From Actinomycetota bacterium (GTDB lineage: Bacteria; Actinomycetota; Acidimicrobiia; Acidimicrobiales; Ilumatobacteraceae), in assembly GCA_016871395.1 (NCBI GenBank), contig VFYV01000010.1, positions 1 to 63,692 on the forward strand: a DNA stretch of 63,692 nt, written 5' to 3'. Every line of letters begins with the position of its first letter. Position 1 is the stretch's first letter. A model generated the notes under the pieces. That model was not told the DNA's origin, made no database searches, and was given only the letters and a program-made list of their open reading frames with translations. A program made the translations under genes and the position numbers. This document shows positions 36,415 through 46,418 of the stretch, piece after piece.

Positions 36415-37314
36415 GTGAAGTTCTGGTGTGCGACGGCGTTCATGAAGACCAAACAGTTGGTGCACATCGCCCAATTGCTCGACGAGGCTGGCTATCACGG
36501 ATTGATGGTCAGCGATCACCTCGTGTACCCGAAGAATCTTCGATCGAAGTATCCCTACTCACCCCACCCTGATGGTCGACCCATCTGGGACCCCGAGACG
36601 GCGTGGCCCGATCCGTGGGTGTTGATCGGCGCGATGACCAGCGTCACCAAGCAGTTGAACTTCACCACCAACATCTACGTGGCGGGACATCGACCCGTGT
36701 TGCAGTTGGCCAAGGAGATCGCCACCGCCTCGGTGCTGTCCGACGGACGCGTGGCGTTGGGCGCCGGAGCCGGATGGATGAAGGAGGAATTCGACCTGCA
36801 GGGACAGGACTTCTCCAACCGCGGCAAGCGCTTGACCGAGATGATCCAAGTCTTGCGAGCCATGTGGGAGGGCGGATGGGTCGAGTTCCACGGTGAGTAC
36901 TACGACATCCCGCCGGTGACGATGGAACCGCACCCACCGAAGAAGGTGCCCATTTACGTCGGTGGCCACACCGATGCGGCGCTGAAGCGCGCCGCCAAGG
37001 TAGGCGACGGTTGGATCGGCAACGCCTATCCACTGGAGGAGGCCGAGATGCACATCAAGAAACTGAAGGGATACTTGCGCGAGTACGGACGTGAGAATGA
37101 CGATTTCGAGATCATCTGCGGCTTGTATGCGATGCCGACCGCCGATCTGTACAAGCGCGCCGAAGAAGAGATGGGTCTCACGGGCACGCTGTGCATGCCG
37201 TGGGCCCTCGGTAACCCGTCGGCCGGCGATCACGCCGGATTGACCGAGATGTCGGCGGCCTACAAGCCCTTCATCGACGACTTTGCCGCGAACGTCGTGG
37301 CGAAGTGCCAATGA
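36415..37314 (+). CDS. LLM-family F420-dependent oxidoreductase
   Basis: This 299-residue TIM-barrel protein of the LLM family (TIGR03619-like) has HIAQLLDEAGYHGLMVSDHLVYP near the start, NFTTNIYVAGHRPVLQLAKEIATASVLSDGRVALGAGAGWMKEEFDLQG in the middle and PPKKVPIYVGGHTDAALKRAAKVGDGWIGN late. F420 use is expected from the family; the substrate is unknown. GTG 36415 has a strong AAGGGAGG Shine-Dalgarno at 36401-36408, so unlike its divergent neighbour it has a short leader. It is controlled by operator site 3. Confidence 0.88.
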   Translation: MKFWCATAFMKTKQLVHIAQLLDEAGYHGLMVSDHLVYPKNLRSKYPYSPHPDGRPIWDPETAWPDPWVLIGAMTSVTKQLNFTTNIYVAGHRPVLQLAKEIATASVLSDGRVALGAGAGWMKEEFDLQGQDFSNRGKRLTEMIQVLRAMWEGGWVEFHGEYYDIPPVTMEPHPPKKVPIYVGGHTDAALKRAAKVGDGWIGNAYPLEEAEMHIKKLKGYLREYGRENDDFEIICGLYAMPTADLYKRAEEEMGLTGTLCMPWALGNPSAGDHAGLTEMSAAYKPFIDDFAANVVAKCQ

Positions 37315-37341
37315 TTCGTGACGGCGGCGCCGGCGATCTCG

Positions 37342-38820
37342 TCAGCCCGGCCAAACGACGGACTGCATCTCCGTGTAGCAATGCAGTCCGAAGTCACCAC
37401 CGTCACGACCCACCCCGCTCATCTTGAAGCCTCCGAAGGGCGCCTCGTGATTGCGCTGGGCGGTGTTGATCCCCACATTGCCGCTTCGGAGTCGACGAGC
37501 GATGCGGTACGCACGGTCACTGTCCTGCGAAAAGACGTAGTCGTACAGACCGAATTCGGTGCCATTGGCGATCGCGATTCCCTCGTCCTCGTCGTCGAAG
37601 GGGACGACGACCACGACCGGTCCGAAGATCTCCTGTTGAACGGGAGTCATGTCGGCACGGCAACCGGTGATGAGAGTCGGACCGACGTAAAAGCCGCGTT
37701 CCATGTGGGAGGGACGACGACCGTCGACCACCACGTCGGCGCCCTCGTCGGCACCGGCTTTGATGTAACCCTCGATGCGGTCTCGCTGGATCGACGAGAT
37801 GACTGGTCCGACGAGAGTGTCCATCGAAGTGGGATCGCCCACTCGGAGATTCGGCGCGACCTTGGCGAGCGCGGCCACCAACTCGTCGTGGCGACTGCGG
37901 TGCACGATGGCGCGGGTGGGGGCCGTACAGATCTGACCGCTGTGAAAGGCCCAAACGCTCTGGATACCGGCCACGGCCTTGGCGATATCGGCGTCGTCCA
38001 TCACCAGTCCGGCACCCTTGCCACCCAGTTCGAGTAATTGACGCTTCATGGTGGCCGCACCGGCTTCCATGATGCGTACGCCCACGCTGGTGGAACCGGT
38101 GAAGGACACCATGTCGACATGGGGACTGGTGGTGAGTGCCGCGGCCGGCGCCGGCTTGGACGAAGTGATGATGTTGATGACCCCCGGTGGGAAGCCCACC
38201 TCGTGCATGATCTCGGCCAACTCGATCACCGCCAAGGGATCTTGGGGGGCCGGCTTCATGACGACGGTGCAACCGACCGCGAGGGCGGGAGCGATCTTTC
38301 CGGCCATATTCACCACGGGGAAGTTGTACGGCGAGATGCAGGCGACGACGCCCACGGGCTGTCGGTGAACTACGCCACCGATGAGGCCTCCGGCGGCGAG
38401 TGGCGTGGCCTGCGTCGGCGATGGCGGCAACGCGATGTCGATGCTTCGCGTGGCGGACCGGGCGTAACGCTCGAATCGTTCGATGGCCACGGGAACCTGC
38501 ATACGCGAGCCGACCATGGCGGTGGCTCCGGTTTCGCTGATGATGAGAGGAACCAGGTCGCCTTGGCGTTCGCGCAACTTGTCGGCGACTGCCTGCAACA
38601 AACGGGCCCGCTCGGCGGGCGGGGTGCGCCACCATTTGGGAAAGGCTTCCTGGGCGGCGCGGGCGGCGGCTTCGGCTTGGGCCTCACTGGCCTCGGGTGC
38701 ATGGCCGACCACTTCCTCAGTGGCCGGATTGATGATGGGGGTCGTGCCTTCGTCTCCATCGACCCAATCTCCGCCAATGAGAAGTCGGTACCTCTTGTCC
38801 ACTGTGCCCGATGAACCCAT
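37342..38820 (-). CDS. NAD(P)-dependent aldehyde dehydrogenase
   Basis: This 492-residue enzyme has the cofactor segment GVVACISPYNFPVVNMAGKIAPALA, Rossmann motif FTGSTSVG, the general-base Glu in LLELGGKGAGLV (about 263) and the nucleophile Cys in HSGQICTAPTR (about 297). The C-terminal GFKMSGVGRDGGDFGLHCYTE is typical of medium-chain or betaine-type ALDHs. It oxidises an aldehyde to the acid; the substrate is unknown. GGAGGG precedes ATG 38820. Operator site 4 lies 38 bp upstream, placing it in the same regulon as the steroid operon. Confidence 0.9.
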   Translation of the reverse strand: MGSSGTVDKRYRLLIGGDWVDGDEGTTPIINPATEEVVGHAPEASEAQAEAAARAAQEAFPKWWRTPPAERARLLQAVADKLRERQGDLVPLIISETGATAMVGSRMQVPVAIERFERYARSATRSIDIALPPSPTQATPLAAGGLIGGVVHRQPVGVVACISPYNFPVVNMAGKIAPALAVGCTVVMKPAPQDPLAVIELAEIMHEVGFPPGVINIITSSKPAPAAALTTSPHVDMVSFTGSTSVGVRIMEAGAATMKRQLLELGGKGAGLVMDDADIAKAVAGIQSVWAFHSGQICTAPTRAIVHRSRHDELVAALAKVAPNLRVGDPTSMDTLVGPVISSIQRDRIEGYIKAGADEGADVVVDGRRPSHMERGFYVGPTLITGCRADMTPVQQEIFGPVVVVVPFDDEDEGIAIANGTEFGLYDYVFSQDSDRAYRIARRLRSGNVGINTAQRNHEAPFGGFKMSGVGRDGGDFGLHCYTEMQSVVWPG

Positions 38821-38857
38821 GTTTCCCTCCGTGGTGACGACCAGGGGGAAGGTTACA

Positions 38858-38874
38858 ATCTGACGGACCGTCAG
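38858..38874. promoter_or_regulatory. Operator site 4, perfect palindrome between ALDH and amidohydrolase genes
   Basis: TCTGACG-GAC-CGTCAGA is perfect and extends two more symmetric bases on each side (38856-38876). It overlaps TACAAT (38853-38858, rightward -10) and sits over the spacer/-35 of the leftward TAACCT (38849-38854). It could control both divergent genes. Confidence 0.75.
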
Positions 38875-38930
38875 ATTCGATCGCGGTCGGAATACATTCG
38901 CGACGCCATTCAGCCCAAGGGGTTCAGAGC

Positions 38931-40652
38931 ATGCTCGACATCGTCATCCGCGGAGGCAACGTCATCGACGGCACGGGAGCTCCGGCTCGTCGTGCCGACG
39001 TCGGTATCAAAGACGGCCGGGTGGTGGCTGTCGGCGTGGTGGAGGATTCGGCGGCCGAGGTCATCGTCGCCGACGGCATGATCGTCACCCCGGGCTTCAT
39101 CGATCCGCACACGCATTACGACGCCCAGTTGCTGTGGGACCCGACTGCCAGTCCGTCGAGCGTCCACGGGGTCACCACCGTCGTGGGAGGAAACTGTGGA
39201 TTCACTTTGGCGCCGTTGTTGCCCGGTGATGCCGACTACTTGCGCAAGATGATGGCCAAGGTCGAGGGTATGCCGTTGGCGGCACTCGAGAACGGCACGG
39301 ACTGGTCGTGGGAAACCTTCTCGGAATATCTGGGACGCCTCGAGGGCAACATCGCGGTCAATGCCGGCTTCCTGGTGGGACACTGTGCGATCCGCCGTTA
39401 CGTCATGGGTGACGACGCCGTGGGTGCGGTCGCCGACGCGGACCAGATCACGGCGATGCGGGCCGAGTTGGCGCGTGCGATCGAAGCGGGAGCACTGGGA
39501 TTTTCGTTCACCAACAGCACGTCGCACAGTGACGGCGACGGTGAGCCGGTAGCCAGTCGTTGGGCGACCCACGACGAGTTGCTCGCTTTGTGCGACGAAG
39601 TGGGCCGACACGAGGGCACCACCTTGGAAGGCATCGTCCCGGGCTGCCTCGATCGTTTCGAGGATGACGAAATCGAGTTGTTGGGGGCCATGAGTGCGGC
39701 TGCCAACCGGCCGATGAATTGGAACGTGCTCACGGTCGACTCTCGTGAACCCGATCGGGTTCCGCGTCAGATCTCGGCTCACGACCGGTCGGTCGAATTG
39801 GGTGGAAGGGTGGTGGCCCTCACCATGCCGGTGCAGGTCCCGATGAACATGAGCTTTCTCAATTTCTGCGGACTGTGGCTCCTGCCGGGTTGGCAGAAAA
39901 TCCTCGGAGTCCCGGTGGCCGAGCGGATCGCCCGTCTGCAGGACGCGGACACGCGCGTGGTGTTGCTGGAGAACAGTTTGTCGCCGGCGGCCGGGGTCTT
40001 CCGCCGACTAGCCGACTGGGGTGACTACGTGGTCGGTGACACCTTCTGCGACGCGAATCGCGGGCTGAAGGGTCGTGTGGTGCGCGACATCGCCAACGAG
40101 CGTGGGCGCAGTTGTTTCGGAACCTTGCTCGACATCGTGATCGCCGACGAGTTGCGAACCGTGTTGTGGCCGACCCCGCAAGACGACGATGCCGAGTCGT
40201 GGCGAATGCGGGCCGAGTTATGGCAAGACGAGCGTGCGATCATCGGTGGCTCCGACGCCGGCGCTCATCTGGACCGCATGTGTGGCGCGCCGTATCCGAC
40301 GCGTTGGCTGTCGGACTGCATTCGTGGTCGGCAACTGGTGCCGGTCGAACACGCCGTGAGGATGATGACGTCGGCGCCGGCACGCTTGTTCGGCTTCACC
40401 GATCGAGGCGAGTTGCGCGAAGGAGCGTTCGCCGACGTGGTGGTGTTCGACCCGGCGGTGGTGGGCTCGCAGGACGCGGCGTTGGTGACGGACCTGCCGG
40501 GCGATTCGTCGCGATTGACGGCAGGGTCGTTGGGAGTGAAGCGTGTCTTGGTGAATGGCGTGGTGATCGTGGAGGACGGAGTGGCAAATGGTCGGGTGCC
40601 GGGAACGGTGCTGAAGTCCGGTCGTGACACCTACACCGTTCCCGCCCGCTAG
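38931..40652 (+). CDS. N-acyl-D-amino-acid deacylase-type amidohydrolase
   Basis: This 573-residue metal-dependent hydrolase has DIVIRGGNVIDGTGAPARRADVGIKDGRV at the start, the metal-binding GFIDPHTHYDAQLLWDP (HxH), TTVVGGNCGFTLAPL, a late GGSDAGAHLDRM with a metal-site Asp, and a C-terminal beta domain (FADVVVFDPAVV). The family includes D-aminoacylases and many uncharacterised amidases in actinobacterial catabolic clusters. The true substrate is unknown, and the neighbours argue against simple D-amino acid metabolism. AAGGGG lies 9 nt before ATG 38931. It is divergent from the ALDH across operator site 4. Confidence 0.87.
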   Translation: MLDIVIRGGNVIDGTGAPARRADVGIKDGRVVAVGVVEDSAAEVIVADGMIVTPGFIDPHTHYDAQLLWDPTASPSSVHGVTTVVGGNCGFTLAPLLPGDADYLRKMMAKVEGMPLAALENGTDWSWETFSEYLGRLEGNIAVNAGFLVGHCAIRRYVMGDDAVGAVADADQITAMRAELARAIEAGALGFSFTNSTSHSDGDGEPVASRWATHDELLALCDEVGRHEGTTLEGIVPGCLDRFEDDEIELLGAMSAAANRPMNWNVLTVDSREPDRVPRQISAHDRSVELGGRVVALTMPVQVPMNMSFLNFCGLWLLPGWQKILGVPVAERIARLQDADTRVVLLENSLSPAAGVFRRLADWGDYVVGDTFCDANRGLKGRVVRDIANERGRSCFGTLLDIVIADELRTVLWPTPQDDDAESWRMRAELWQDERAIIGGSDAGAHLDRMCGAPYPTRWLSDCIRGRQLVPVEHAVRMMTSAPARLFGFTDRGELREGAFADVVVFDPAVVGSQDAALVTDLPGDSSRLTAGSLGVKRVLVNGVVIVEDGVANGRVPGTVLKSGRDTYTVPAR

Positions 40653-40678
40653 ACCTTTCTCGACAGGTCGTCGCTCGG

Positions 40679-42028
<1,350 letters not shown>

Positions 42029-42072
42029 CCGGTCGTGCGCGACCGCCCTCGCGACTATTGCGTGCGCACACC

Positions 42073-42078
42073 TAGTGT
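42073..42078 (+). promoter_or_regulatory. -10 element of the phosphatase gene
   Basis: TAGTGT ends 7 nt before ATG 42086. It supports that start over ATG 42116 further downstream. Confidence 0.45.
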
Positions 42079-42085
42079 TCTGAGG

Positions 42086-42598
42086 ATGGAGCAGCGCCGG
42101 AGCGGTTCGCTCAACATGGACGGGGGGATCCACGAGGTACCGATTGCCAGAACTGCGGGCCGACTTTGGGTGTGCGGCAAGCATCGAATCGCGCCAAATC
42201 CCGAGGCGACTCTCCTCGCCACCGGGGCGACGCATGTCGTTTGCCTCGTGAAGGAACATGAATTGGTCGGTCATTTCGATGATTACGTCGTCTGGTTGCG
42301 CGGATCCGGCCGAGCGACCTGGGCGCCGACGAGCGACTTCGGATTCGACCCGCTCGACAAGGTGTTGCCCTTGTTCGAGGAAACATTCGCTCGCATGACC
42401 GCTGGTGGGTCGGTGATCGTTCACTGCGGGGCCGGATTGGGGCGTGCGGGAACCTTCGCTTCGGCGATGTGCGTGATGGCGGGCATGGGGGTCGATGACG
42501 CGGTGGCCCACGTCCGCCGACATCGTCCCGGGGCCGGACCAGAGGTCGGTGAACAGCGAGAGATACTCGAGTTGTTGGCCGTCCGCCTCGATCGTTGA
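42086..42598 (+). CDS. Dual-specificity/tyrosine phosphatase-like protein
   Basis: This 170-residue cytoplasmic protein has the cysteine-phosphatase P-loop VIVHCGAGLGRAGTFA (Cys-x5-Arg) near residue 114 and a plausible general-acid Asp in the segment WAPTSDFGFDPLDKVL. It may dephosphorylate protein Tyr/Ser/Thr or a small phospho-compound. Its length and the N-terminal fold VPIARTAGRLWVCGKH fit small bacterial DSP-like enzymes. No kinase is adjacent. ATG 42086 is chosen from its -10; ATG 42116 would shorten it by ten residues. Confidence 0.8.
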   Translation: MEQRRSGSLNMDGGIHEVPIARTAGRLWVCGKHRIAPNPEATLLATGATHVVCLVKEHELVGHFDDYVVWLRGSGRATWAPTSDFGFDPLDKVLPLFEETFARMTAGGSVIVHCGAGLGRAGTFASAMCVMAGMGVDDAVAHVRRHRPGAGPEVGEQREILELLAVRLDR

Positions 42599-42620
42599 GA
42601 TCGCGAGTCGTCCTCGTCGC

Positions 42621-43019
42621 TCACTCGTGCACGCGAGCGCTCAGCGCCGCCACGCCGGCGAGGATGGCGGCCGCGGCCAACGCGGCGAGCACCACCGCCG
42701 AACCCGGTGAGTCGTGTCGGTCGACCAGAGCCAACACGGTCAACTCGATGCTGACCACCCACGCCGACCAATGGACCGCCGGACCCCGCAGCAACGACAG
42801 CACCGTCGACGCGATGCTCGGCATGAGAAACGCCAACCCGAGCGAGTAGCGAAGCAAGGTCGACCAACGCTCCTCGTCCGCCCACCACAACGGACGGCCG
42901 ATCAGGTCGGAAGAAATCGCCACTGCAGCGATGCTCAACGACATCGAGGTCCAAAAGACGGCCAGAACACGGGCCCAAACCGGATGCACGCGCACCCTGG
43001 TGGCGGTCGGTTGGCTCAT
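42621..43019 (-). CDS. Small integral membrane protein, unknown function
   Basis: This 132-residue protein has four hydrophobic segments at about 17-37, 55-75, 83-101 and 107-125, with short polar loops. No catalytic motif or known family is recognisable. TAGTTT lies 7 nt before ATG 43019, giving a leaderless layout. It is convergent with the phosphatase gene (22 bp gap) and divergent from the GT2 gene. Reality is supported by the promoter and the clear membrane pattern. Confidence 0.65.
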   Translation of the reverse strand: MSQPTATRVRVHPVWARVLAVFWTSMSLSIAAVAISSDLIGRPLWWADEERWSTLLRYSLGLAFLMPSIASTVLSLLRGPAVHWSAWVVSIELTVLALVDRHDSPGSAVVLAALAAAAILAGVAALSARVHE

Positions 43020-43026
43020 CGACTCG

Positions 43027-43032
43027 AAACTA
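43027..43032 (-). promoter_or_regulatory. -10 element of the small membrane protein gene
   Basis: TAGTTT on the minus strand ends 7 nt before ATG 43019. Confidence 0.4.
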
Positions 43033-43063
43033 CTGCCACCGAGCCGTGGACGACGCCCGCCGA

Positions 43064-43069
43064 TAACTT
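43064..43069 (+). promoter_or_regulatory. -10 element of the GT2 gene
   Basis: TAACTT ends 6 nt before GTG 43076, a leaderless layout. The TAACTTGAT string is shared with folBK. Confidence 0.45.
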
Positions 43070-43075
43070 GATCAG

Positions 43076-43828
43076 GTGACCCAAACGGTGCACTTTCGAA
43101 AACTCTCCCTCTTTTTCCCCATGTGGAACGAGCAGGAGTACATCGGGCGCACCCTCGCTGCGGCCCACGAGGCCTGCGCGACCTTGATCGACCTGGGCGA
43201 GATCGCCGACTACGAAATCATCATCATCGATGACGCCTCGACGGACGACACCCCGCGTCTGGCTGACGAAGCGGCGGCGGTCGATCAACGGATCAAGGTC
43301 GTGCACCACCCCAAGAATCGCAAACTCGGTGGTTCCATCAAGACCGGCTTCGCCACGGCAACCGGTGACCTCGTGCTGTACACCGATGCCGACCTTCCTT
43401 TCGACATGGGTGAATTGAAGCGCGCTTGCCGCATCATGCGGCTGTACGAAGCCGACATCGTGAGCGCCTACCGTCTCGATCGCACGGGGGAGGGCTACGT
43501 GCGCACGGTGTACTCGTTCATCTACAACGTGCTCGTGCGGGTCTTCTTCGGCGTCAAGATGCGCGACGTCAACTTCGCCTTCAAGTTGTGTCGCGGACGA
43601 ATTTTCGAACACATCGAACTACAGAGCGAGGGCTCGTTCATCGATGCCGAGTTGGTCATTCGAGCCAACAAACTCGGGTACCACATCGTCCAGTTCGGGG
43701 TGGACTACTTCCCCCGAACCCGGGGAATCTCCACCCTCTCGTCACCGAGCGTGATCGTCAAGATCCTCCGTGAAATGCGCCACTTGCGCCGTGAACTACG
43801 GGCGATCGAGCCAGTCGTTCGGCTCTGA
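43076..43828 (+). CDS. Glycosyltransferase family 2 (dolichyl/polyprenyl-phosphate sugar synthase-like)
   Basis: This 250-residue GT-A enzyme has LFFPMWNEQEYIGRTL, EIIIIDDASTDDTPRLADE, GSIKTGFATATGDLVLYTDADLPF with the metal-binding D-x-D, and the C-terminal FPRTRGISTLSSPSVIVKILREM typical of polyprenyl-phosphate mannose/glucose synthases. There is no C-terminal membrane domain, so it is probably membrane-associated from the cytoplasm. The lipid and sugar cannot be read. GTG 43076 has the -10 at leaderless spacing. An L,D-transpeptidase gene follows in the same direction from its own promoter, suggesting an envelope context. Confidence 0.88.
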   Translation: MTQTVHFRKLSLFFPMWNEQEYIGRTLAAAHEACATLIDLGEIADYEIIIIDDASTDDTPRLADEAAAVDQRIKVVHHPKNRKLGGSIKTGFATATGDLVLYTDADLPFDMGELKRACRIMRLYEADIVSAYRLDRTGEGYVRTVYSFIYNVLVRVFFGVKMRDVNFAFKLCRGRIFEHIELQSEGSFIDAELVIRANKLGYHIVQFGVDYFPRTRGISTLSSPSVIVKILREMRHLRRELRAIEPVVRL

Positions 43829-43853
43829 ACGGAACGTGTCCGGACACCACCGC

Positions 43854-43859
43854 TAGCAT
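43854..43859 (+). promoter_or_regulatory. -10 element of the L,D-transpeptidase gene
   Basis: TAGCAT ends 6 nt before GTG 43866. Confidence 0.45.
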
Positions 43860-43865
43860 CTCATC

Positions 43866-44936
43866 GTGGCGACAGACCCCGATTCCCCTCGGTCGCGTCG
43901 TGCCCACCCGAGTTCCCTGGCCTATCGCTGGGCTCCGGTCATCGCAGCGGCGGCGGTGTTGCTCGCCGTCGTCGTCGTGGGGGTAGTGACGTCGGACGGT
44001 GACGACTCTTCCACGCCCACAACCACCATCAACCAAGTCGTCACCGACAGCACGAACGTCCCCGTGACCAAACTACCCCTCACCCAGACCTACGGCCGCG
44101 GAGCGGCTGGTCCCGAGATCAAGCTCATCCAGGACCGCTTGATCGAGCTGAAGTTCGACCCGGGTGTTCCCGATGGCGCCTTCGGCGAACGTACCCAGCA
44201 GGCGGTCTGGGCTTTCGAGGCCCTGGTGATGGGCGTGCCGGGCGACCAACTCACCGGTAAGGTCGACGCCGAGATGTGGAGTCGGATGCAGGACCCCATC
44301 ACCGTCGCCCCGCGTCGCGCGAGCGCGACCCCCAATCACACCGAGATCTATCTGCCCCAACAGGTCCTCATCGTTTTTCGGTCCGACGTTCCGGTCCTCA
44401 TCACGCACATTTCGTCGGGCGACAACCAGGAGTGGTGCGAAGTGGTGCAGATCTCACCAGGTGAAAGGGGCAATGAGGACGGCACCGAGCCGATCGAGAA
44501 GGGAGTTTGTGGTCTGTCGTGGACTCCGGGCGGGGTCTTCAAGTACTACCGAATGGTTGTGGGTCGCCGTGAAAGTCAATTGGGTGGCATGTACAACCCG
44601 GTGTACTTCAATTTCGGTATCGCGGTTCACGGGGCGGCTGAGGTTCCCGACTTTCCGGCATCGCACGGGTGCATCCGTATCCCGATGCACATCTCGGAGT
44701 ATTACCAATCCTTGGTGGCCAAGGGTGACCAGGTGTTCGTCTTCGACGGTGTGAAGGAACCCGAGGAGTATGGGGCGCAGGTGCCCCGCTTCAATTGGCC
44801 TGACCCGAGTTACACCACGACGACCTCGTCGACGACGACCACGACGCCACCGGGGCCGAGCACGACTTTGCCGGTTGCCCCGACCACGCTTCCCGCGCCG
44901 CCGACGGCAACCACCACCACCCTGGCTCCGGGCTGA
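43866..44936 (+). CDS. L,D-transpeptidase with peptidoglycan-binding domain
   Basis: This 356-residue envelope protein has an N-terminal anchor helix (about 22-42), a Thr-rich stretch, a PG_binding_1 domain (about 75-130; GPEIKLIQDRLIELKFDPG), a YkuD domain (about 155-300) with the active-site signature FPASHGCIRIP, and a Pro/Thr-rich tail of about 45 residues. L,D-transpeptidases make 3-3 cross-links in peptidoglycan or attach proteins to it. The catalytic Cys and His are intact. The tail could span the wall or be glycosylated. Confidence 0.93.
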   Translation: MATDPDSPRSRRAHPSSLAYRWAPVIAAAAVLLAVVVVGVVTSDGDDSSTPTTTINQVVTDSTNVPVTKLPLTQTYGRGAAGPEIKLIQDRLIELKFDPGVPDGAFGERTQQAVWAFEALVMGVPGDQLTGKVDAEMWSRMQDPITVAPRRASATPNHTEIYLPQQVLIVFRSDVPVLITHISSGDNQEWCEVVQISPGERGNEDGTEPIEKGVCGLSWTPGGVFKYYRMVVGRRESQLGGMYNPVYFNFGIAVHGAAEVPDFPASHGCIRIPMHISEYYQSLVAKGDQVFVFDGVKEPEEYGAQVPRFNWPDPSYTTTTSSTTTTTPPGPSTTLPVAPTTLPAPPTATTTTLAPG

Positions 44937-44987
44937 CGTTCAGGTCGAAAGGCGACCATCGACGCCGAGCGACATCGGGCCTGAGCT

Positions 44988-45674
44988 TCATCGACCACTG
45001 ATCAGTTCACCGAGAACGGTCTCCATTTCGGTGATTTCGGCTGATTGACCCCGAATCATGGATTCGGCGAACGAGCGCACTGCGGCGTTGTCGGCTCCGT
45101 CGAGGGCGACTTCGGCCATGTCCACGCCCCCACGGTGATGAGCGATCATCAGTTCGGCGAACATGATCGACGCTGCGACACCAGTTGCGTTCGCGAAAGC
45201 GTCGAGTTGTTCCTCGCTGGCCAGTCCGTCCATCTGATCGATCGGTACCTCGTGGCCCATCCACCCCATGGCGACTCCCGTGTCGTTCACCTCCGACAGT
45301 CCGAGGTTGCGCAACATCTGGATCATTCGCCCGGCTTCCATTTGTTGGGACAGAAGGATCTCTTCGGCGAACATCGTCAAGCGAGGGTGAGGCTCGTCGA
45401 CTTCGGTGAGGTAGAAGAACGCCATCTGCACCGCTTGATCGTGGTGGTATCGCATGTCCTGAAGGAAACCCTCGTCGACCTCGTTGAAGTCGGGTGTGGC
45501 CGATCGGTCGCCGACCAGATATCCGATACCCGCCCCGAGGACGAGGCCGCCGATGGCGATGGCGATGAAATTGAGGGGGTTCTGCCACCATGGAAGAACC
45601 CGTGCTTCATCGAGATCATCGACCTCTGAGTTGGTTCGAATCGACGGATCGCTCACGCTCCCATGGTCGCACAC
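44988..45674 (-). CDS. DUF305 family protein, membrane-anchored
   Basis: This 228-residue protein has one N-terminal transmembrane helix (about 36-56) and an external DUF305 ferritin-like four-helix domain. The His/Met-rich pairs DMRYHHDQAVQMAFF and LMIAHHRGGVDMAEVAL are the family hallmarks. DUF305 proteins are often found near copper and other metal-handling genes; no such neighbour is seen here. GTG 45674 gives the longest form, and GTG 45656 is an equally possible start. A TTGACA promoter for the divergent bioY lies just upstream. Confidence 0.85.
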   Translation of the reverse strand: MCDHGSVSDPSIRTNSEVDDLDEARVLPWWQNPLNFIAIAIGGLVLGAGIGYLVGDRSATPDFNEVDEGFLQDMRYHHDQAVQMAFFYLTEVDEPHPRLTMFAEEILLSQQMEAGRMIQMLRNLGLSEVNDTGVAMGWMGHEVPIDQMDGLASEEQLDAFANATGVAASIMFAELMIAHHRGGVDMAEVALDGADNAAVRSFAESMIRGQSAEITEMETVLGELISGR

Positions 45675-45710
45675 GAGGGTTGCCCGACCTCATCAGTGTC
45701 CGTGACTGAG

Positions 45711-45739
45711 TTGACACACCGGGTCTCCCTCGGTACCGT
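45711..45739 (+). promoter_or_regulatory. Sigma-70-like promoter of bioY
   Basis: TTGACA (45711-45716), 17 bp, then TACCGT (45734-45739) is the best -35/-10 pair in the window. It leaves a leader of about 40 nt before ATG 45785, with the Shine-Dalgarno GAGAGAGG. No clear biotin-repressor operator was recognised. Confidence 0.5.
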
Positions 45740-45784
45740 CCGATCCCGCGGCTGCCAGGCCGGTCCGATGAGAGAGAGGTTGTC

Positions 45785-46411
45785 ATGACTACTGCTTTGG
45801 TTTCGCCTCGCTACACCCTCGTGGATGCACTGCTCGGATCGCCGAGCGACCGCGCGGGGAGGGTTCGCAGTGGTGTGGCGGTGGCCGGTTTTGCGGTCCT
45901 GACTGCGCTCCTGGCCCAGGCACGGGTTCACCTCGGTTTCACCCCCGTGCCGATCACGGGGCAAACACTGGCGGTGCTCCTTGCCGGCACCACCCTGGGC
46001 TCTCGGCGTGGCGCGGCGTCGATGGCTGTGTACTGGCTCGTCGGGATCGTCGTGCCGTTCGGGTGGTATTCGGGCGGGACTCATGGCTGGGAGGTCGCCA
46101 CTGGTGCGACCGGTGGATATCTGTTCGGCTTCGTCATCGCGGCTTTCGCCGTCGGTCTCCTTGCCGAGCGTGGTCAAGACCGGAGTTTGCTGACCTCGGT
46201 TCCGGCCATGTTGATGGGCACCTTCGTCATCTACGTTTTCGGCGTTGCTTGGCTGGCACATGAAACCGGAGTGCCGGTGTTCGACGGGGAGAAGACTGCT
46301 GTGACTCTCGGTGTCGTTCCCTTTCTCGCGGGTGACATCTTGAAGCTCGTGATCGCCGGTCTGATCGGACCACTGTCGTGGAAGTTCGTCAACGGTCGTA
46401 CTCGCCAGTAG
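45785..46411 (+). CDS. bioY: Biotin transporter substrate-binding S component
   Basis: This 208-residue membrane protein has six hydrophobic helices. RVHLGFTPVPITGQTLAVLLAGTTLGSRRGAASMAVYWLVG is the BioY signature, with the biotin-binding loop PVPITGQT. The C-terminal VVPFLAGDILKLVIAGLIG is also typical. BioY is the ECF-type S component that captures biotin; bioM and bioN are not adjacent, so it works alone or with a shared energising module. It is preceded by a canonical promoter and GAGAGAGG. Confidence 0.95.
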   Translation: MTTALVSPRYTLVDALLGSPSDRAGRVRSGVAVAGFAVLTALLAQARVHLGFTPVPITGQTLAVLLAGTTLGSRRGAASMAVYWLVGIVVPFGWYSGGTHGWEVATGATGGYLFGFVIAAFAVGLLAERGQDRSLLTSVPAMLMGTFVIYVFGVAWLAHETGVPVFDGEKTAVTLGVVPFLAGDILKLVIAGLIGPLSWKFVNGRTRQ

Positions 46412-46418
46412 CCAGTGG

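Noticed and set aside
45675-45784. Biotin riboswitch or BirA site before bioY
   Set aside because: No biotin riboswitch class is established and no inverted repeat of operator type is visible; only a promoter is supported.
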